Shown in pieces: positions 26,833 to 35,832 of a stretch of DNA of 64,000 bases. How positions within the stretch are numbered: position 1 is the stretch's first letter; the number at the start of each line of letters is the position of its first letter. Source of the stretch: Eubacterium aggregans (lineage in GTDB: Bacteria > Bacillota > Clostridia > Eubacteriales > Eubacteriaceae); assembly GCF_900107815.1 (NCBI RefSeq), contig NZ_FNRK01000002.1, forward strand, positions 124,001-188,000. Reading direction: 5' to 3'. The position numbers and the translations under genes are program-made. The notes below the pieces were generated by a model. That model did not search any database, was not told the origin of the DNA, and saw only the letters and a list, made by a program, of their open reading frames with translations.

Positions 26833-28011
26833 ATGAAACGTTTATTTACTTCTGAATCCGTAACCGAAGGGCATCCGGATAAAATTTGTGACCAGGTTTC
26901 TGATGCGGTCTTAGACGCTATTTTAGAACAAGACCCCATGGCCCGGGTAGCCTGTGAAACCTCGGTGTCCACCGGCCTCGTTTTAGTCTCCGGAGAGATT
27001 TCCACCAATTGTTATGTCGATATTCCAAAGGTGGTCCGGGAAACCATTCGTGGTATCGGCTACGATCGGGCCAAGTACGGCTTTGACTGTGATACATGTG
27101 CGGTACTGGCGTCCATTGATGAGCAATCTGCGGATATTGCCATGGGTGTTGATAAAGGTCTGGAAGCTAAGGAAGGCGAAGTCGATGATATCGAGCTGGC
27201 CACCGGTGCTGGAGACCAGGGAATGATGTTTGGCTATGCCTGCGACGACACCCCGGTTTATCTGCCAATGCCCATCTATCTGGCCCATAAGCTGGCCCGG
27301 AAGCTTTCGGAAGTCCGTAAGGATGGCACGCTAACTTATTTACGGCCTGATGGAAAATCCCAGGTCACCGTGGAATACGAAGATGGTGTACCGGTGAGAG
27401 TGGATACTGTGGTTATTTCAACCCAACACGATGCAGCTGTGGATCTTGCAACGATTCGCAGAGATTTGATTGAGAATGTCATTAAGCCTGTCATCAGTGA
27501 TGACCTGATGGATGAGAACACCAAAATCTTTATCAATCCCACCGGGCGTTTCGTCATTGGTGGACCCCAGGGGGATGCTGGCCTCACCGGCAGAAAGATT
27601 ATTGTGGATACCTACGGCGGAATGGGGCGTCACGGCGGCGGTGCATTCTCCGGGAAGGATCCGACAAAGGTTGACCGCTCCGCTGCTTACGCGGCCCGTT
27701 ATATTGCTAAAAACGTTGTGGCCGCTGGATTGGCTAAGAAATGCGAAGTCCAACTGGCCTACGCCATCGGTGTTGCAAAGCCAGTCTCCATTTATGTCGA
27801 TACCTTCGGCACGGGAGTTGTAAGTGAGGAAGATATAGTTAATGTGATTCAAAATCATGTTGATTTAAGACCTGAAGCTATAATTCGTAATCTTGGTTTG
27901 CGCCGACCCATTTACAAACAGACGGCGGCATATGGCCATTTTGGAAGGGATGATATTGAATTGCCCTGGGAAAACACGGATTTAGTGGATGTTTTCAAGG
28001 AAATCTTATAA
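26833..28011 (+). CDS. metK: S-adenosylmethionine synthase
   Basis: This 392-residue enzyme makes SAM from methionine and ATP. Signature sequences are [17 protein letters not shown] at the start, [12 protein letters not shown] for the ATP loop, and [19 protein letters not shown]. Length and motifs are complete. ATG 26833 follows TAAGGAG; GTG 26827 lies within the ribosome site and is unlikely. Expression is controlled by the SAM-I riboswitch and terminator in the 210-nt leader. Confidence 0.98.
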   Translation: MKRLFTSESVTEGHPDKICDQVSDAVLDAILEQDPMARVACETSVSTGLVLVSGEISTNCYVDIPKVVRETIRGIGYDRAKYGFDCDTCAVLASIDEQSADIAMGVDKGLEAKEGEVDDIELATGAGDQGMMFGYACDDTPVYLPMPIYLAHKLARKLSEVRKDGTLTYLRPDGKSQVTVEYEDGVPVRVDTVVISTQHDAAVDLATIRRDLIENVIKPVISDDLMDENTKIFINPTGRFVIGGPQGDAGLTGRKIIVDTYGGMGRHGGGAFSGKDPTKVDRSAAYAARYIAKNVVAAGLAKKCEVQLAYAIGVAKPVSIYVDTFGTGVVSEEDIVNVIQNHVDLRPEAIIRNLGLRRPIYKQTAAYGHFGRDDIELPWENTDLVDVFKEIL

Positions 28012-28038
28012 AAGTCACAGCTGATATTTTCGTAAAAG

Positions 28039-28076
28039 ATTATGCTCTGGAAGAACTTCAGGGCATAATTTTTTTT
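28039..28076 (+). terminator. Intrinsic terminator after metK
   Basis: ATTATGCTCTG (28039-28049) pairs with CAGGGCATAAT (28059-28069) with one G-T pair, followed by a run of T. Confidence 0.9.
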
Positions 28077-28178
28077 GAAAAAAATTCACTTTATTAAGGA
28101 CATTATGTCGTTTTTCGGTTATAATCATACCAAGAATCGGTTAGTGACGAAAAGACTGACTAGTAAGGATGTATTAAG

Positions 28179-28865
28179 ATGATTGAGTTTATTAATGTAA
28201 CTAAAACTTATGAAAAAAATGAAAAAGACGCATTAAGGGATATCAATCTTTTCATCGATAAAGGAGAGTTTGTCTTCCTGGTGGGCCGAAGCGGCGCCGG
28301 GAAATCGACATTCATCAAATTATTGCTGAGGGAAATCGAAACCACCCAAGGTGTGGTTAAAATTAAAAACCATGATATTTCCAAGCTTTCAAAAAAGGAA
28401 ATTCCATATCTGAGACGGAAACTAGGCGTTGTTTTCCAGGATTTCCGCCTGCTTGAAAATAAGAATGTGTATGAAAATGTGGCTTACGCCATGGAAATCA
28501 TCGGTCGGCCAGAGCGTAAAATACGGAAAAAGGTTCCACTGGCGTTGGAAATGGTGGGGCTATCCCATCGAATGTACCATTATCCCCATGAGCTTTCCGG
28601 TGGGGAGCAGCAGCGTGTGGTTATCGCCCGGGCGATTATTAATAATCCCAGTATCCTCATCTGTGATGAACCGACAGGAAACCTTGATCCGGAGACCTCC
28701 AAGGATATCATGCGGATTTTGCTGGAAATCAATCGCCATGGCACGACGGTGGTTGTCGTTACCCATGACAGTGAAATGGTGGATGTTATGCAGAAGCGTG
28801 TGCTGACCTTAGAGGGAGGCTGTTTAACCAGTGATGAAAGGGGCGGATACACCAATGCCCAATAG
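28179..28865 (+). CDS. ftsE: Cell division ATP-binding protein FtsE
   Basis: This 228-residue ABC ATPase has Walker A GRSGAGKST, the Q-loop VFQDFRLL, the signature LSGGEQQRV, and Walker B ILICDEPTGNLD. The start FINVTKTYEKN is typical of FtsE. It works with FtsX to transmit ATP hydrolysis across the membrane and activate a cell-wall hydrolase. A TATAAT at 28120 may be its promoter though the -35 is poor. It overlaps ftsX by 11 bases. Confidence 0.95.
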   Translation: MIEFINVTKTYEKNEKDALRDINLFIDKGEFVFLVGRSGAGKSTFIKLLLREIETTQGVVKIKNHDISKLSKKEIPYLRRKLGVVFQDFRLLENKNVYENVAYAMEIIGRPERKIRKKVPLALEMVGLSHRMYHYPHELSGGEQQRVVIARAIINNPSILICDEPTGNLDPETSKDIMRILLEINRHGTTVVVVTHDSEMVDVMQKRVLTLEGGCLTSDERGGYTNAQ

Positions 28866-29772
28866 TCAATGGCATGCGATGTCCCGGTCGGTGATCCGGG
28901 ATACCGCCAACAGTATTAAGCGGAACAGCCTGATGAGTTTGGCGTCGGTTTTTTCCATCATGGCGGCGCTGGTCATTCTCGGCTTCTTCCTCATTCTCAC
29001 CATTAATATCAGACAGGCCACGGCCAATGTAGAATCCGGATTAGAAATTAAAGTGTTTTTGAAGCAAGATGTAACGGAAGCGAATAAAACAACCATTGAA
29101 CAAGGTCTTCGCAGCAGCGATATGATCGCAAGTGTTAAATTTGAAAACAAGGATGAAGCCCTGAATAATTTTTCAGGCCAATTAAGCAGCTATTCCAGTT
29201 TATTATCCTCCTTCAATGCTGAGAACAACCCCATGCCGGAATCCTTTGTGGTAACGGCAAAGAATGCAGAGGATATGGCAGCCATTAAAACCTATGCTGA
29301 GGGGTTGAGCTCTACGGGGATTGAATACGTTAAGTACGGTGAAGATTATGTCACGGCATTGACGAATTTTAACCACTTTGCCAATTTAATGAGTATTGTT
29401 GTCACGGCGGTTTTATCCGTTATTGCCTTATTACTCATTTACAATACCATTAAAATTACCGTTTTTGCCAGACGTAAGGAAATCGGTATTATGAAGTATG
29501 TTGGCGCAACGGATGGCTATATTCGAATCCCCTTCGTACTGGAGGGTACCTTCTTAGGAATTATTGCGGCGGTGGTGGCCTTGCTGGCACTGCGCAGTGG
29601 TTACTTCTTCATGTTGGGATTTTTAAGTGGCAATTCGTTGCTGTCCATCACCTCAACCTTAGCCACGCCCGGAGCTGTGGTGGGGCAATTGTCTTTCTTT
29701 TTCATTGTGTATGGCGTGGTGATTGGTGCCCTGGGGAGTATCTTTGCCATTCGGAAATTCCTTGATGTATAA
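28855..29772 (+). CDS. ftsX: Cell division protein FtsX
   Basis: This 305-residue membrane protein has an N-terminal helix (about 25-50), an extracytoplasmic domain (about 55-170) and three more helices. It shows the FtsX pattern VESGLEIKVFLKQDVT and IKITVFARRKEIGIMKYVGA. It transmits FtsE activity to an external peptidoglycan hydrolase. ATG 28855 is chosen because AAAGGGGCGG sits eight bases upstream; GTG 28831 and ATG 28834 are in-frame alternatives adding seven or eight residues. The secreted M23 protein follows after 14 nt. Confidence 0.93.
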   Translation: MPNSQWHAMSRSVIRDTANSIKRNSLMSLASVFSIMAALVILGFFLILTINIRQATANVESGLEIKVFLKQDVTEANKTTIEQGLRSSDMIASVKFENKDEALNNFSGQLSSYSSLLSSFNAENNPMPESFVVTAKNAEDMAAIKTYAEGLSSTGIEYVKYGEDYVTALTNFNHFANLMSIVVTAVLSVIALLLIYNTIKITVFARRKEIGIMKYVGATDGYIRIPFVLEGTFLGIIAAVVALLALRSGYFFMLGFLSGNSLLSITSTLATPGAVVGQLSFFFIVYGVVIGALGSIFAIRKFLDV

Positions 29773-29786
29773 TATTTGGAGGAAAC

Positions 29787-31040
29787 ATGAAGCATTTAAA
29801 ACGACTTGGATTTATTTTTACCTTTTTCTTTTGCCTGACCATTATTGCAACATCTGTGGCGGCAGCTACAGAGGATGAACTGAATCAACAAAAGGCAGAG
29901 GCTACCCAGAAGAAAGATGCCGCTCAATATCAGGTGGATATGACCCAGACCACTATCGATGGTATCACCGCGGAAATCAATAAGGCCAATGAACAGATTA
30001 CCTTATTAACCACAAAGATTAACGATTTGGACAGCAAAATAAGCGACTTAAGCACCCAACAGAAGAGTGCAGAGGCAGAGTTACAGAAAGCAGAAGCAAA
30101 GCGCGACCAGCAGCAAAAAGAGCTGGAAGAACGGCTTCGCGTGATGTATATGTATGGTAATGAAGGCTATATGGAGGTCCTCTTTTCTGCAACGGATTTT
30201 GGGGATTTGATTTCTAAGGCAGATATGGTCGCTTCCATTGCCCAGGCGGACCAGGATTCAGCGGCACAGTTGGAACAGACCCAGAAGGAAATCGAAAAGA
30301 AGAAGGCAACCATCGAAAGTAATAAAGCCCTGACGGAGTCGGCAAAGGCGGAGCAGGAAACTCTTCTGAGCCAACAAAGCGGGATCAAGGCTCAGCAGGA
30401 TGAGCTGTTAGCAAAAAATAACGCCATTATTGAAGAATACAAAACAGAAGTGGCAAAGCAGAATGCAGAAATTAAGGCGGCTGAAGATAGTTTAGCTAAA
30501 ATTGCAGCAGAAAAAGCTGCAGAGGTAGAACGCCAGCGCCAGGCAGAAGAAGCCCAGCGCCAAGCTGAAGCAGCAGCAAATAATGGCTCATCATCCAGTA
30601 GCTCTGACAGTAGCAGTTCTTCTGGAAGTTCCAATGTAGCCTCCTCTTCAGGTTACATCTGGCCAAGTGATTGTTATATTATCACTGACTATTTTGGTTA
30701 TCGGGAATCTCCTGGTGGTATCGGGAGTACTAATCATCAGGGGTTGGATATAGGCGCATCCTACGGAACGCCTGTTTATGCAGCGGCCAGTGGGGTTGTC
30801 ACCCTGTCAGAATATTGGGGGGGCTACGGGAACGCAGTTATGATCGCCCATAATGATGGCTATTCGACCCTGTACGGACATAACAGTGCCCTGGCTGTAT
30901 CTGAGGGGGATTATGTCAATCAGGGCGACGTCATCGCCTATGTGGGAAGTACAGGGAACTCAACGGGTGCCCATATCCACATCAGCTTTATTGATGGCGG
31001 TGGAAATTACGTAGATCCACTGAATTTCCTTCCCTATTAA
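29787..31040 (+). CDS. Secreted coiled-coil M23 peptidase (EnvC/PcsB-like FtsEX partner)
   Basis: This 417-residue protein has a signal peptide (hydrophobic core FIFTFFFCLTIIATSVAAA, cut near residue 28), a long coiled coil (about 30-255), a Gln/Ala- then Ser-rich linker (about 245-290), and a C-terminal LytM/M23 domain. The zinc-binding motifs are HQGLDIG (HxxxD) and HIHIS, with LYGHNSALAV between. The layout and the place right after ftsEX match EnvC, PcsB and CwlO-type hydrolases gated by FtsEX during division or growth. GGAGG precedes ATG 29787. Confidence 0.92.
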   Translation: MKHLKRLGFIFTFFFCLTIIATSVAAATEDELNQQKAEATQKKDAAQYQVDMTQTTIDGITAEINKANEQITLLTTKINDLDSKISDLSTQQKSAEAELQKAEAKRDQQQKELEERLRVMYMYGNEGYMEVLFSATDFGDLISKADMVASIAQADQDSAAQLEQTQKEIEKKKATIESNKALTESAKAEQETLLSQQSGIKAQQDELLAKNNAIIEEYKTEVAKQNAEIKAAEDSLAKIAAEKAAEVERQRQAEEAQRQAEAAANNGSSSSSSDSSSSSGSSNVASSSGYIWPSDCYIITDYFGYRESPGGIGSTNHQGLDIGASYGTPVYAAASGVVTLSEYWGGYGNAVMIAHNDGYSTLYGHNSALAVSEGDYVNQGDVIAYVGSTGNSTGAHIHISFIDGGGNYVDPLNFLPY

Positions 31041-31053
31041 GCACGATGTAATG

Positions 31054-31090
31054 AAAAACGGTGCTTTCTTTCGTTGAAAGCACCGTTTTT
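31054..31090 (+). terminator. Intrinsic terminator after the ftsEX-M23 operon
   Basis: A stem of about 14 bp (AAAACGGTGCTTTC with GAAAGCACCGTTTT) is followed by T residues. Confidence 0.92.
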
Positions 31091-31094
31091 ATTA

Positions 31095-31123
31095 TTGACG
31101 GCACCTGTTTTTTCTGTTATTAT
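31095..31123 (+). promoter_or_regulatory. Promoter of the tRNA-Thr gene
   Basis: TTGACG (31095-31100) and TATTAT (31118-31123) are separated by 17 nt; the tRNA begins 31 nt further on. Confidence 0.7.
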
Positions 31124-31154
31124 TTAATCTGCATCTGAAAGAATGTGGATATTT

Positions 31155-31230
31155 GCTGGGATGGCACAGTTGGTAGCGCAATTGATTCGTAATCAATAGG
31201 TCGGGGGTTCGAATCCCCCTCTCAGCTCCA
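31155..31230 (+). tRNA. tRNA-Thr (anticodon CGT)
   Basis: The 76-nt cloverleaf has acceptor GCTGGGA pairing with TCTCAGC, a D-arm with AGTTGGTAGCGC, an anticodon loop TTCGTAA (anticodon CGT, codon ACG), a T-arm GGGGGTTCGAATCCCCC, discriminator T and an encoded CCA end. It is a single-gene unit with its own promoter and terminator. Confidence 0.97.
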
Positions 31231-31240
31231 TCAAGAGCGT

Positions 31241-31277
31241 AAGCGAAAACCCTTCTAATTGAGGGCTTTCGCTTTTT
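31241..31277 (+). terminator. Intrinsic terminator after tRNA-Thr
   Basis: AAGCGAAA-CCCT pairs with AGGG-TTTCGCTT, followed by T6, ending the tRNA unit. Confidence 0.88.
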
Positions 31278-31318
31278 TATTTTCGTAAGGACAGGTAGGA
31301 TTTTAGAAAGGGAAGAGC

Positions 31319-32125
31319 ATGGATAAAAAAACCAAGGAGTCCAGAGAACAGGATGAGCGTTTTGAAAAGAGGGTAAAGGCTTTTGTCTATATCATCCTTC
31401 GGGTTGCGGTCGTTGGGGTGATGATTGCTCAAATTTACAATCAAAATTGGAATAATGTGTTTCTTTGTGTACTGACCTTGGTCCTATTCATGATTCCAAC
31501 GTTTGTTGATAAGCAGCTTCACATTGAACTACCAACGACCCTAGAAGTTATTATCGTCATTTTTATTTTCTCAGCAGAAATTCTTGGGGAAATACAGGAG
31601 TATTACCTGATTTTTGGACATTGGGATGCCGTGCTTCACACTATAAACGGCTTTCTAATGGCTGCTATCGGATTCTCCCTTATTGATATTCTTAACCGGA
31701 ATGAAAATGTTACCTTTAATTTAAGCCCGGCTTTTGTGGCTGTCTTTGCCTTCTGTTTTTCAATGACCATCGGCGTTTTATGGGAATTTTATGAATTTTT
31801 CATGGATATGATGTTTAAAACGGATATGCAAAAGGATACCTGGCTGCCCTGGGTCAGCTCGGTGTTTCTTAATCCCGATGGGGCCAACGTGGCTGTAGCC
31901 TGGGATATTAATCGTGTGGTGATTAATGGACAGGAATGGCCTGGCTACATTGATATTGGACTGATTGACACCATGAGCGATTTATTCGTTAATTTTGTAG
32001 GAGCTGTCGTTTTCTCAATTTTTGGATTAATTTATATTAAAAATCGGAAGGAAGATAGTTTTGTCACTCGGTTTATGCCCAGGCTGAGACGCAAACGTGC
32101 ATCTGATGAAGAAAACATTGAATAA
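31319..32125 (+). CDS. YjdF-like integral membrane protein of unknown function
   Basis: This 268-residue protein has a charged N-terminus (1-20) then about six or seven membrane segments. Conserved-looking pieces are GHWDAVLHTINGFLMAAIGFSL, LWEFYEFFMD and DTMSDLFVNFVGA, with acidic residues inside membrane helices. These resemble YjdF/DUF2238 membrane proteins (first 20 residues GHWDAVLHTINGFLMAAIGF), but I cannot assign a function. The ribosome site is GGAAGAG. No clear promoter of its own was found downstream of the tRNA terminator. Confidence 0.7.
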   Translation: MDKKTKESREQDERFEKRVKAFVYIILRVAVVGVMIAQIYNQNWNNVFLCVLTLVLFMIPTFVDKQLHIELPTTLEVIIVIFIFSAEILGEIQEYYLIFGHWDAVLHTINGFLMAAIGFSLIDILNRNENVTFNLSPAFVAVFAFCFSMTIGVLWEFYEFFMDMMFKTDMQKDTWLPWVSSVFLNPDGANVAVAWDINRVVINGQEWPGYIDIGLIDTMSDLFVNFVGAVVFSIFGLIYIKNRKEDSFVTRFMPRLRRKRASDEENIE

Positions 32126-32130
32126 CCTTT

Positions 32131-32159
32131 TTGACACATTGTAGAAACTATGATAATAT
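32131..32159 (+). promoter_or_regulatory. Promoter of rho
   Basis: TTGACA (32131-32136) and TAATAT (32154-32159) are separated by 17 nt. The element overlaps the left arm of the preceding gene's terminator. Confidence 0.65.
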
Positions 32160-32197
32160 TTTGAATAATATCTTCAAAATATTTTTCATAGTTTTTT
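32146..32197 (+). terminator. Terminator overlapping the rho promoter
   Basis: A ~20-bp AT-rich stem (32146-32165 with 32173-32193) is followed by six T. Because the rho transcript should begin near 32166, the full hairpin can only form in readthrough from upstream. Confidence 0.75.
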
Positions 32198-32231
32198 CTT
32201 TTCTTTAAAGAATTCTCGGATGGAGGTTCCC

Positions 32232-33965
32232 TTGGATCAAGCAAACATGAGTAAAAAAACAGTGGCCGAGCTGCGTCAGGAAGCAGAAGCACTGGGAATT
32301 AAAAAAATTAGTCGAATGAAAAAGCAGGAATTGGTAGATGCTATTTTAAATGAAGGACAAGCGGTAAAGGCTAAGTCAGAGCCACCAGCAGAAGCACCAT
32401 CCACAAAGACAGAGCCAGAAGTCAAAAATGAGGAAGGTAAGCAGACCACCGGAGGGTCGTATAAAGCACGGGAAAATAAGGAAAGAAAACCCCAAAAAGG
32501 TATGAACATCAAGGGGAAAGGCCGCAATGGCGGCAACAACCGCTACGCGAAGATAAAGGATAATATACAGGATGCGGTGGAAATTGAAGGACCGGTCGAA
32601 GTTCTGCCTGAAGGCTTTGGGTTTATTCATCGTGGGGATAATGAGCTGCCCATTTATGTTTCTGGTTCACAAATCCAAAAGTTTAAATTGGTAACAGGTG
32701 ACATCATTGGCGGAAAGGTACGCCCTCCCAAAACCGGAGAAAAGTATGCGGCGATGCTATTTTTGGAAATTGTTAATGGGACTCCGACAACCGAAATTAT
32801 TGAAAAAATGAATAGCCTGATGTACACCGAGGATAAAGAGGATACAGATCGCTATAAGCGGACCCAATGGGGGATCTTGGACATTAACTCCGAAGGCTTT
32901 GGTTTTCTAAGGACCAATAATTATCTTTCTGGAGAAAAAGACATCTATGTGGCAGCTAACCAAATCCGCCGTTATAATCTGCGAACTGGGGATAAGCTTG
33001 AGGGAAGAATCCGAAAACCCAATGAAGGTGAAAAATACGATGCGCTCTTATATGTGGAGCGGGTGAATGGCGATTTACCCGAGACCGTGACCCATCGTCC
33101 AAAATTTGAGCGGTTAACACCAATTTTCCCCAATGAGCGCATTACCTTAGAAACCGTTTCGGATGTGGTCTCCACCCGGATGATTGATTTATTTGCACCG
33201 GTTGGTAAGGGACAGCGTGGGATGATTGTGGCGGCACCGAAGGCTGGGAAAACGACCCTTCTAAAGAACATTGCCTTGGGAATTGCAAAAAACCATCCGG
33301 AGATTGAGCTCATTATTTTACTGGTGGATGAGCGACCGGAAGAAGTGACAGATATGAAACGCTCGGTTCAGGCGGATATTGTCTTTTCAACCTTTGACCA
33401 ACCCCCGGAAAACCATATTCGTGTGGCAGAAATCGTGCTGGAGCGTGGAAAACGTTTGGTTGAACAAGGGAAGGATGTTGTCGTTTTGGTGGACAGCCTC
33501 ACCCGACTAACCCGGGGAAACAATCTAGTTATTGCTCCATCGGGACGGACCTTGTCCGGGGGGTTAGACCCGGAGTCTTTATACTTCCCAAAGAAGTTTT
33601 TTGGATCGGCCCGGAAAATTGAGCATGGCGGCAGTATGACAATTTTGGCCACTGCCCTTATCGATACAGGGAGCCGTATGGATGATATTATTTTTGAGGA
33701 ATTTAAGGGAACGGGGAATATGGAGCTCCATTTAGATCGGGAATTGGCAGAACGGCGCGTATTTCCAGCCATCGACCTGCATAAATCCGGAACCCGCCGG
33801 GAGGATAAGCTGCTCAGTAATGAGGAGCTGAAGGTAACCTATAATATTCGTAAAAGCTACGCGTCTACCAGTGCCATTCAGCTAACAGACAAGGTGATCA
33901 ATACTTTGGAGCGGACGGATAATAATGAAGAGTTCCTTAAAATGTTCCTTAAAAAGAATTCTTAA
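32232..33965 (+). CDS. rho: Transcription termination factor Rho with duplicated RNA-binding domain
   Basis: This 577-residue ATP-driven RNA translocase ends transcription. It has a SAP-like N-terminal helix bundle (about 6-42), a Lys/Glu-rich linker (about 43-112), and two similar cold-shock-like RNA-binding domains at about 118-183 (PEGFGFIHR) and 212-280 (SEGFGFLRT). The ATPase follows with Walker A APKAGKTT (335-342), VLVDSLTRLTRGN and the Q/R-loop region. Most Rho proteins have one such domain and about 420 residues. TTG 32232 is chosen because GGAGG lies five bases upstream; ATG 32247 is the alternative. Confidence 0.95.
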   Translation: MDQANMSKKTVAELRQEAEALGIKKISRMKKQELVDAILNEGQAVKAKSEPPAEAPSTKTEPEVKNEEGKQTTGGSYKARENKERKPQKGMNIKGKGRNGGNNRYAKIKDNIQDAVEIEGPVEVLPEGFGFIHRGDNELPIYVSGSQIQKFKLVTGDIIGGKVRPPKTGEKYAAMLFLEIVNGTPTTEIIEKMNSLMYTEDKEDTDRYKRTQWGILDINSEGFGFLRTNNYLSGEKDIYVAANQIRRYNLRTGDKLEGRIRKPNEGEKYDALLYVERVNGDLPETVTHRPKFERLTPIFPNERITLETVSDVVSTRMIDLFAPVGKGQRGMIVAAPKAGKTTLLKNIALGIAKNHPEIELIILLVDERPEEVTDMKRSVQADIVFSTFDQPPENHIRVAEIVLERGKRLVEQGKDVVVLVDSLTRLTRGNNLVIAPSGRTLSGGLDPESLYFPKKFFGSARKIEHGGSMTILATALIDTGSRMDDIIFEEFKGTGNMELHLDRELAERRVFPAIDLHKSGTRREDKLLSNEELKVTYNIRKSYASTSAIQLTDKVINTLERTDNNEEFLKMFLKKNS

Positions 33966-33983
33966 AGATTTTCAAAATAGGAA

Positions 33984-34012
33984 TTGCCTTTTAGCCCGTT
34001 GTTTGCTATAAT
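33984..34012 (+). promoter_or_regulatory. Promoter of rpmE
   Basis: TTGCCT (33984-33989) and TATAAT (34007-34012) have a 17-nt spacer, and TGC before the -10 gives an extended -10. Confidence 0.75.
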
Positions 34013-34075
34013 AATCAAGTTGTTAGAATACAAAATGATAATAATCAATACAAGATACGAAATGAGGTGAATTTG

Positions 34076-34285
34076 ATGAAGGAAGGTATCCATCCAAAGT
34101 ATGGCAAAGCAACCGTTAAGTGTGCTTGCGGTAATACTTTTGAAACTGGTTCCGTCAAAGATGAACTGAAAGTGGAAATCTGTTCTGCTTGCCATCCCTT
34201 CTTTACAGGGAAACAGAAGTTGGTCGACACCGGCGGACGTGTAGAACGTTTCAACAGAAAATTTGGTTTAAAGAGCGAAGAGTAA
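34076..34285 (+). CDS. rpmE: 50S ribosomal protein L31
   Basis: This 69-residue protein has the zinc-type L31 arrangement: CAC near residue 17 and CSAC near residue 36, with start [12 protein letters not shown] and FETGSV. The four cysteines make it the C+ form that binds zinc. ATG 34076 follows GAGGTG; GTG 34067 would be inside the ribosome site. The order rho-rpmE-prmC is common in clostridia. Confidence 0.96.
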   Translation: MKEGIHPKYGKATVKCACGNTFETGSVKDELKVEICSACHPFFTGKQKLVDTGGRVERFNRKFGLKSEE

Positions 34286-34286
34286 G

Positions 34287-34313
34287 AGTCGGTTTAACCG
34301 GCTTTTTCTTTTT
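34287..34313 (+). terminator. Weak terminator between rpmE and prmC
   Basis: AGTCGGTT (34287-34294) pairs with AACCGGCT (34296-34303), loop one to three bases, then a T-rich run. Partial readthrough into prmC is likely. Confidence 0.65.
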
Positions 34314-34328
34314 GTGTATAATGAAAAA

Positions 34329-35189
34329 ATGATGACTATAACAGATGCTTTAAAAAAAGCGGTTTATCAATTTAATGAAGCAAATATTCCTCAGCCTCGT
34401 TTGGAAGCAGAGATTTTGTTGGATGCTGTCCTTGGCTGTGGCCGAGTATACTTTTACAGCCACCCGGATCATTCCCTTACCCAGAAGGATGTTGAGGGAT
34501 ATGAGGCCCTGATTGAACGTCGCTGTGCCCATGAACCCACGGCTTATATTTTAGGTAAGAAAGAATTCATGGGGTTAGATTTTATCGTCAGTCCGGCGGT
34601 ACTGATTCCCAGGCCAGATACAGAAACCGTGGTAAATGCTGCCCTAGCACAAATACCAGGGAATGGGCGTGGGATAAGAGTCCTGGATTTATGCACGGGT
34701 TCTGGAGCCATCGGCCTGTCCATTAAAAAATTTCGATCAGAGGCGGAGGTCGTCCTGGCAGACATCTCCCCGGGGGCTTTAACCACTGCAACAGAAAACG
34801 CCAATGCTCTTGGGCTAAAGGCAGAGCTTGTTCAGAGTGATTTGTTTGCCGATTTACAAGACCGGCGGTTTCATCTGATCGTTTCCAATCCACCGTATAT
34901 CCCAAGGGATCTTGTCCCTGGCTTAGAGTTAGATGTTCAGGGCTTTGAGCCGCACCTCGCTTTAGATGGTGGCTATGATGGCTTTGAACTCTACAATCGG
35001 ATTATCCAGGGGGCGCCAGACCATCTAGTGGATGGCGGTCGTCTTCTTTTTGAAGCAGGAGATGGCCAGGCTGGAGACTTAGCCCAGCGCATGGTAACGG
35101 CAGGATTTACCATCGATACCGAGGAACGGGATTTAATTGGGGTCCTTCGGGCTGTTGGTGGATATAAAAACTCCTATAAAGAACAGTAA
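34329..35189 (+). CDS. prmC: Release factor glutamine methyltransferase PrmC
   Basis: This 286-residue SAM-dependent enzyme methylates the Gln of the GGQ motif in release factors. It has a helical N-terminal domain (to about 90), the SAM loop LDLCTGSGAIGLS, and the substrate motif NPPYIP. VLIPRPDTET is also characteristic. The start is uncertain: ATG 34329 or 34332 give the natural N-terminus, without a strong ribosome site, and GTG 34314 is also in frame. Confidence 0.93.
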   Translation: MMTITDALKKAVYQFNEANIPQPRLEAEILLDAVLGCGRVYFYSHPDHSLTQKDVEGYEALIERRCAHEPTAYILGKKEFMGLDFIVSPAVLIPRPDTETVVNAALAQIPGNGRGIRVLDLCTGSGAIGLSIKKFRSEAEVVLADISPGALTTATENANALGLKAELVQSDLFADLQDRRFHLIVSNPPYIPRDLVPGLELDVQGFEPHLALDGGYDGFELYNRIIQGAPDHLVDGGRLLFEAGDGQAGDLAQRMVTAGFTIDTEERDLIGVLRAVGGYKNSYKEQ

Positions 35190-35194
35190 AGCGT

Positions 35195-35223
35195 TTGAGT
35201 TTGAAAACGAGTTGTGCTATTAT
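35195..35223 (+). promoter_or_regulatory. Promoter of efp
   Basis: TTGAGT (35195-35200) and TATTAT (35218-35223) have a 17-nt spacer, with TGC giving an extended -10. Confidence 0.65.
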
Positions 35224-35269
35224 AAATAATATAGAGAATTATGCGTATTTAAATGGAGGTATAGAATAG

Positions 35270-35827
35270 ATGATTTCAGCAGGAGAATTTCGTAAGGGTG
35301 TCACTTTTGAAATGGACGGTAATGTGTTTGTCGTGGTGGATTTCCAACATGTCAAGCCGGGAAAGGGTGCTGCTTTTGTCCGGACAAAGTATCGCAATGT
35401 CATTACTGGTGCCATTCGGGAAGAAGCGTTTAACCCCAACGACAAATTTCAAAAAGCCCACATTGATACCAAGGAAATGGAATATCTGTACAGTGATGGT
35501 GATTTATACTATTTCATGGATTCGGAAAGCTATGAACAGATTCCCCTGAATTTTGAAGTGGTTGAAGAAGCCCTTAAATATTTAAAGGAAAATGATACGG
35601 CAACCATTAAGTTCTTCAAAGGTGAAGCCTTCTCGGTTTCAGCCCCCAATTTTGTTACACTGCAGGTTACCAAGACGGAACCAGGCTTTAAAGGGGATAC
35701 CGCTACGGGTGCCAATAAGCCTGCAACAGTGGAAACCGGTGCGACCATCACAGTACCACTATTTGTAGAGGAAGGAGATACGATTCGTGTAGATACCCGT
35801 ACTGGGGAATACATGGAACGTGTATAA
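35270..35827 (+). CDS. efp: Elongation factor P
   Basis: This 185-residue three-domain protein rescues ribosomes stalled at polyproline. The start [16 protein letters not shown] and the tip loop [17 protein letters not shown] (with the modifiable Lys) are typical; the C-terminus ends in [18 protein letters not shown] precedes ATG 35270 by a slightly long spacing. The CD1247-like gene follows after five bases. Confidence 0.96.
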   Translation: MISAGEFRKGVTFEMDGNVFVVVDFQHVKPGKGAAFVRTKYRNVITGAIREEAFNPNDKFQKAHIDTKEMEYLYSDGDLYYFMDSESYEQIPLNFEVVEEALKYLKENDTATIKFFKGEAFSVSAPNFVTLQVTKTEPGFKGDTATGANKPATVETGATITVPLFVEEGDTIRVDTRTGEYMERV

Positions 35828-35832
35828 TCACG

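Noticed and set aside
32146-32197. Attenuator in the rho leader
   Set aside because: The predicted start near 32166 leaves out the left arm of the hairpin, so it cannot form in the main rho transcript.
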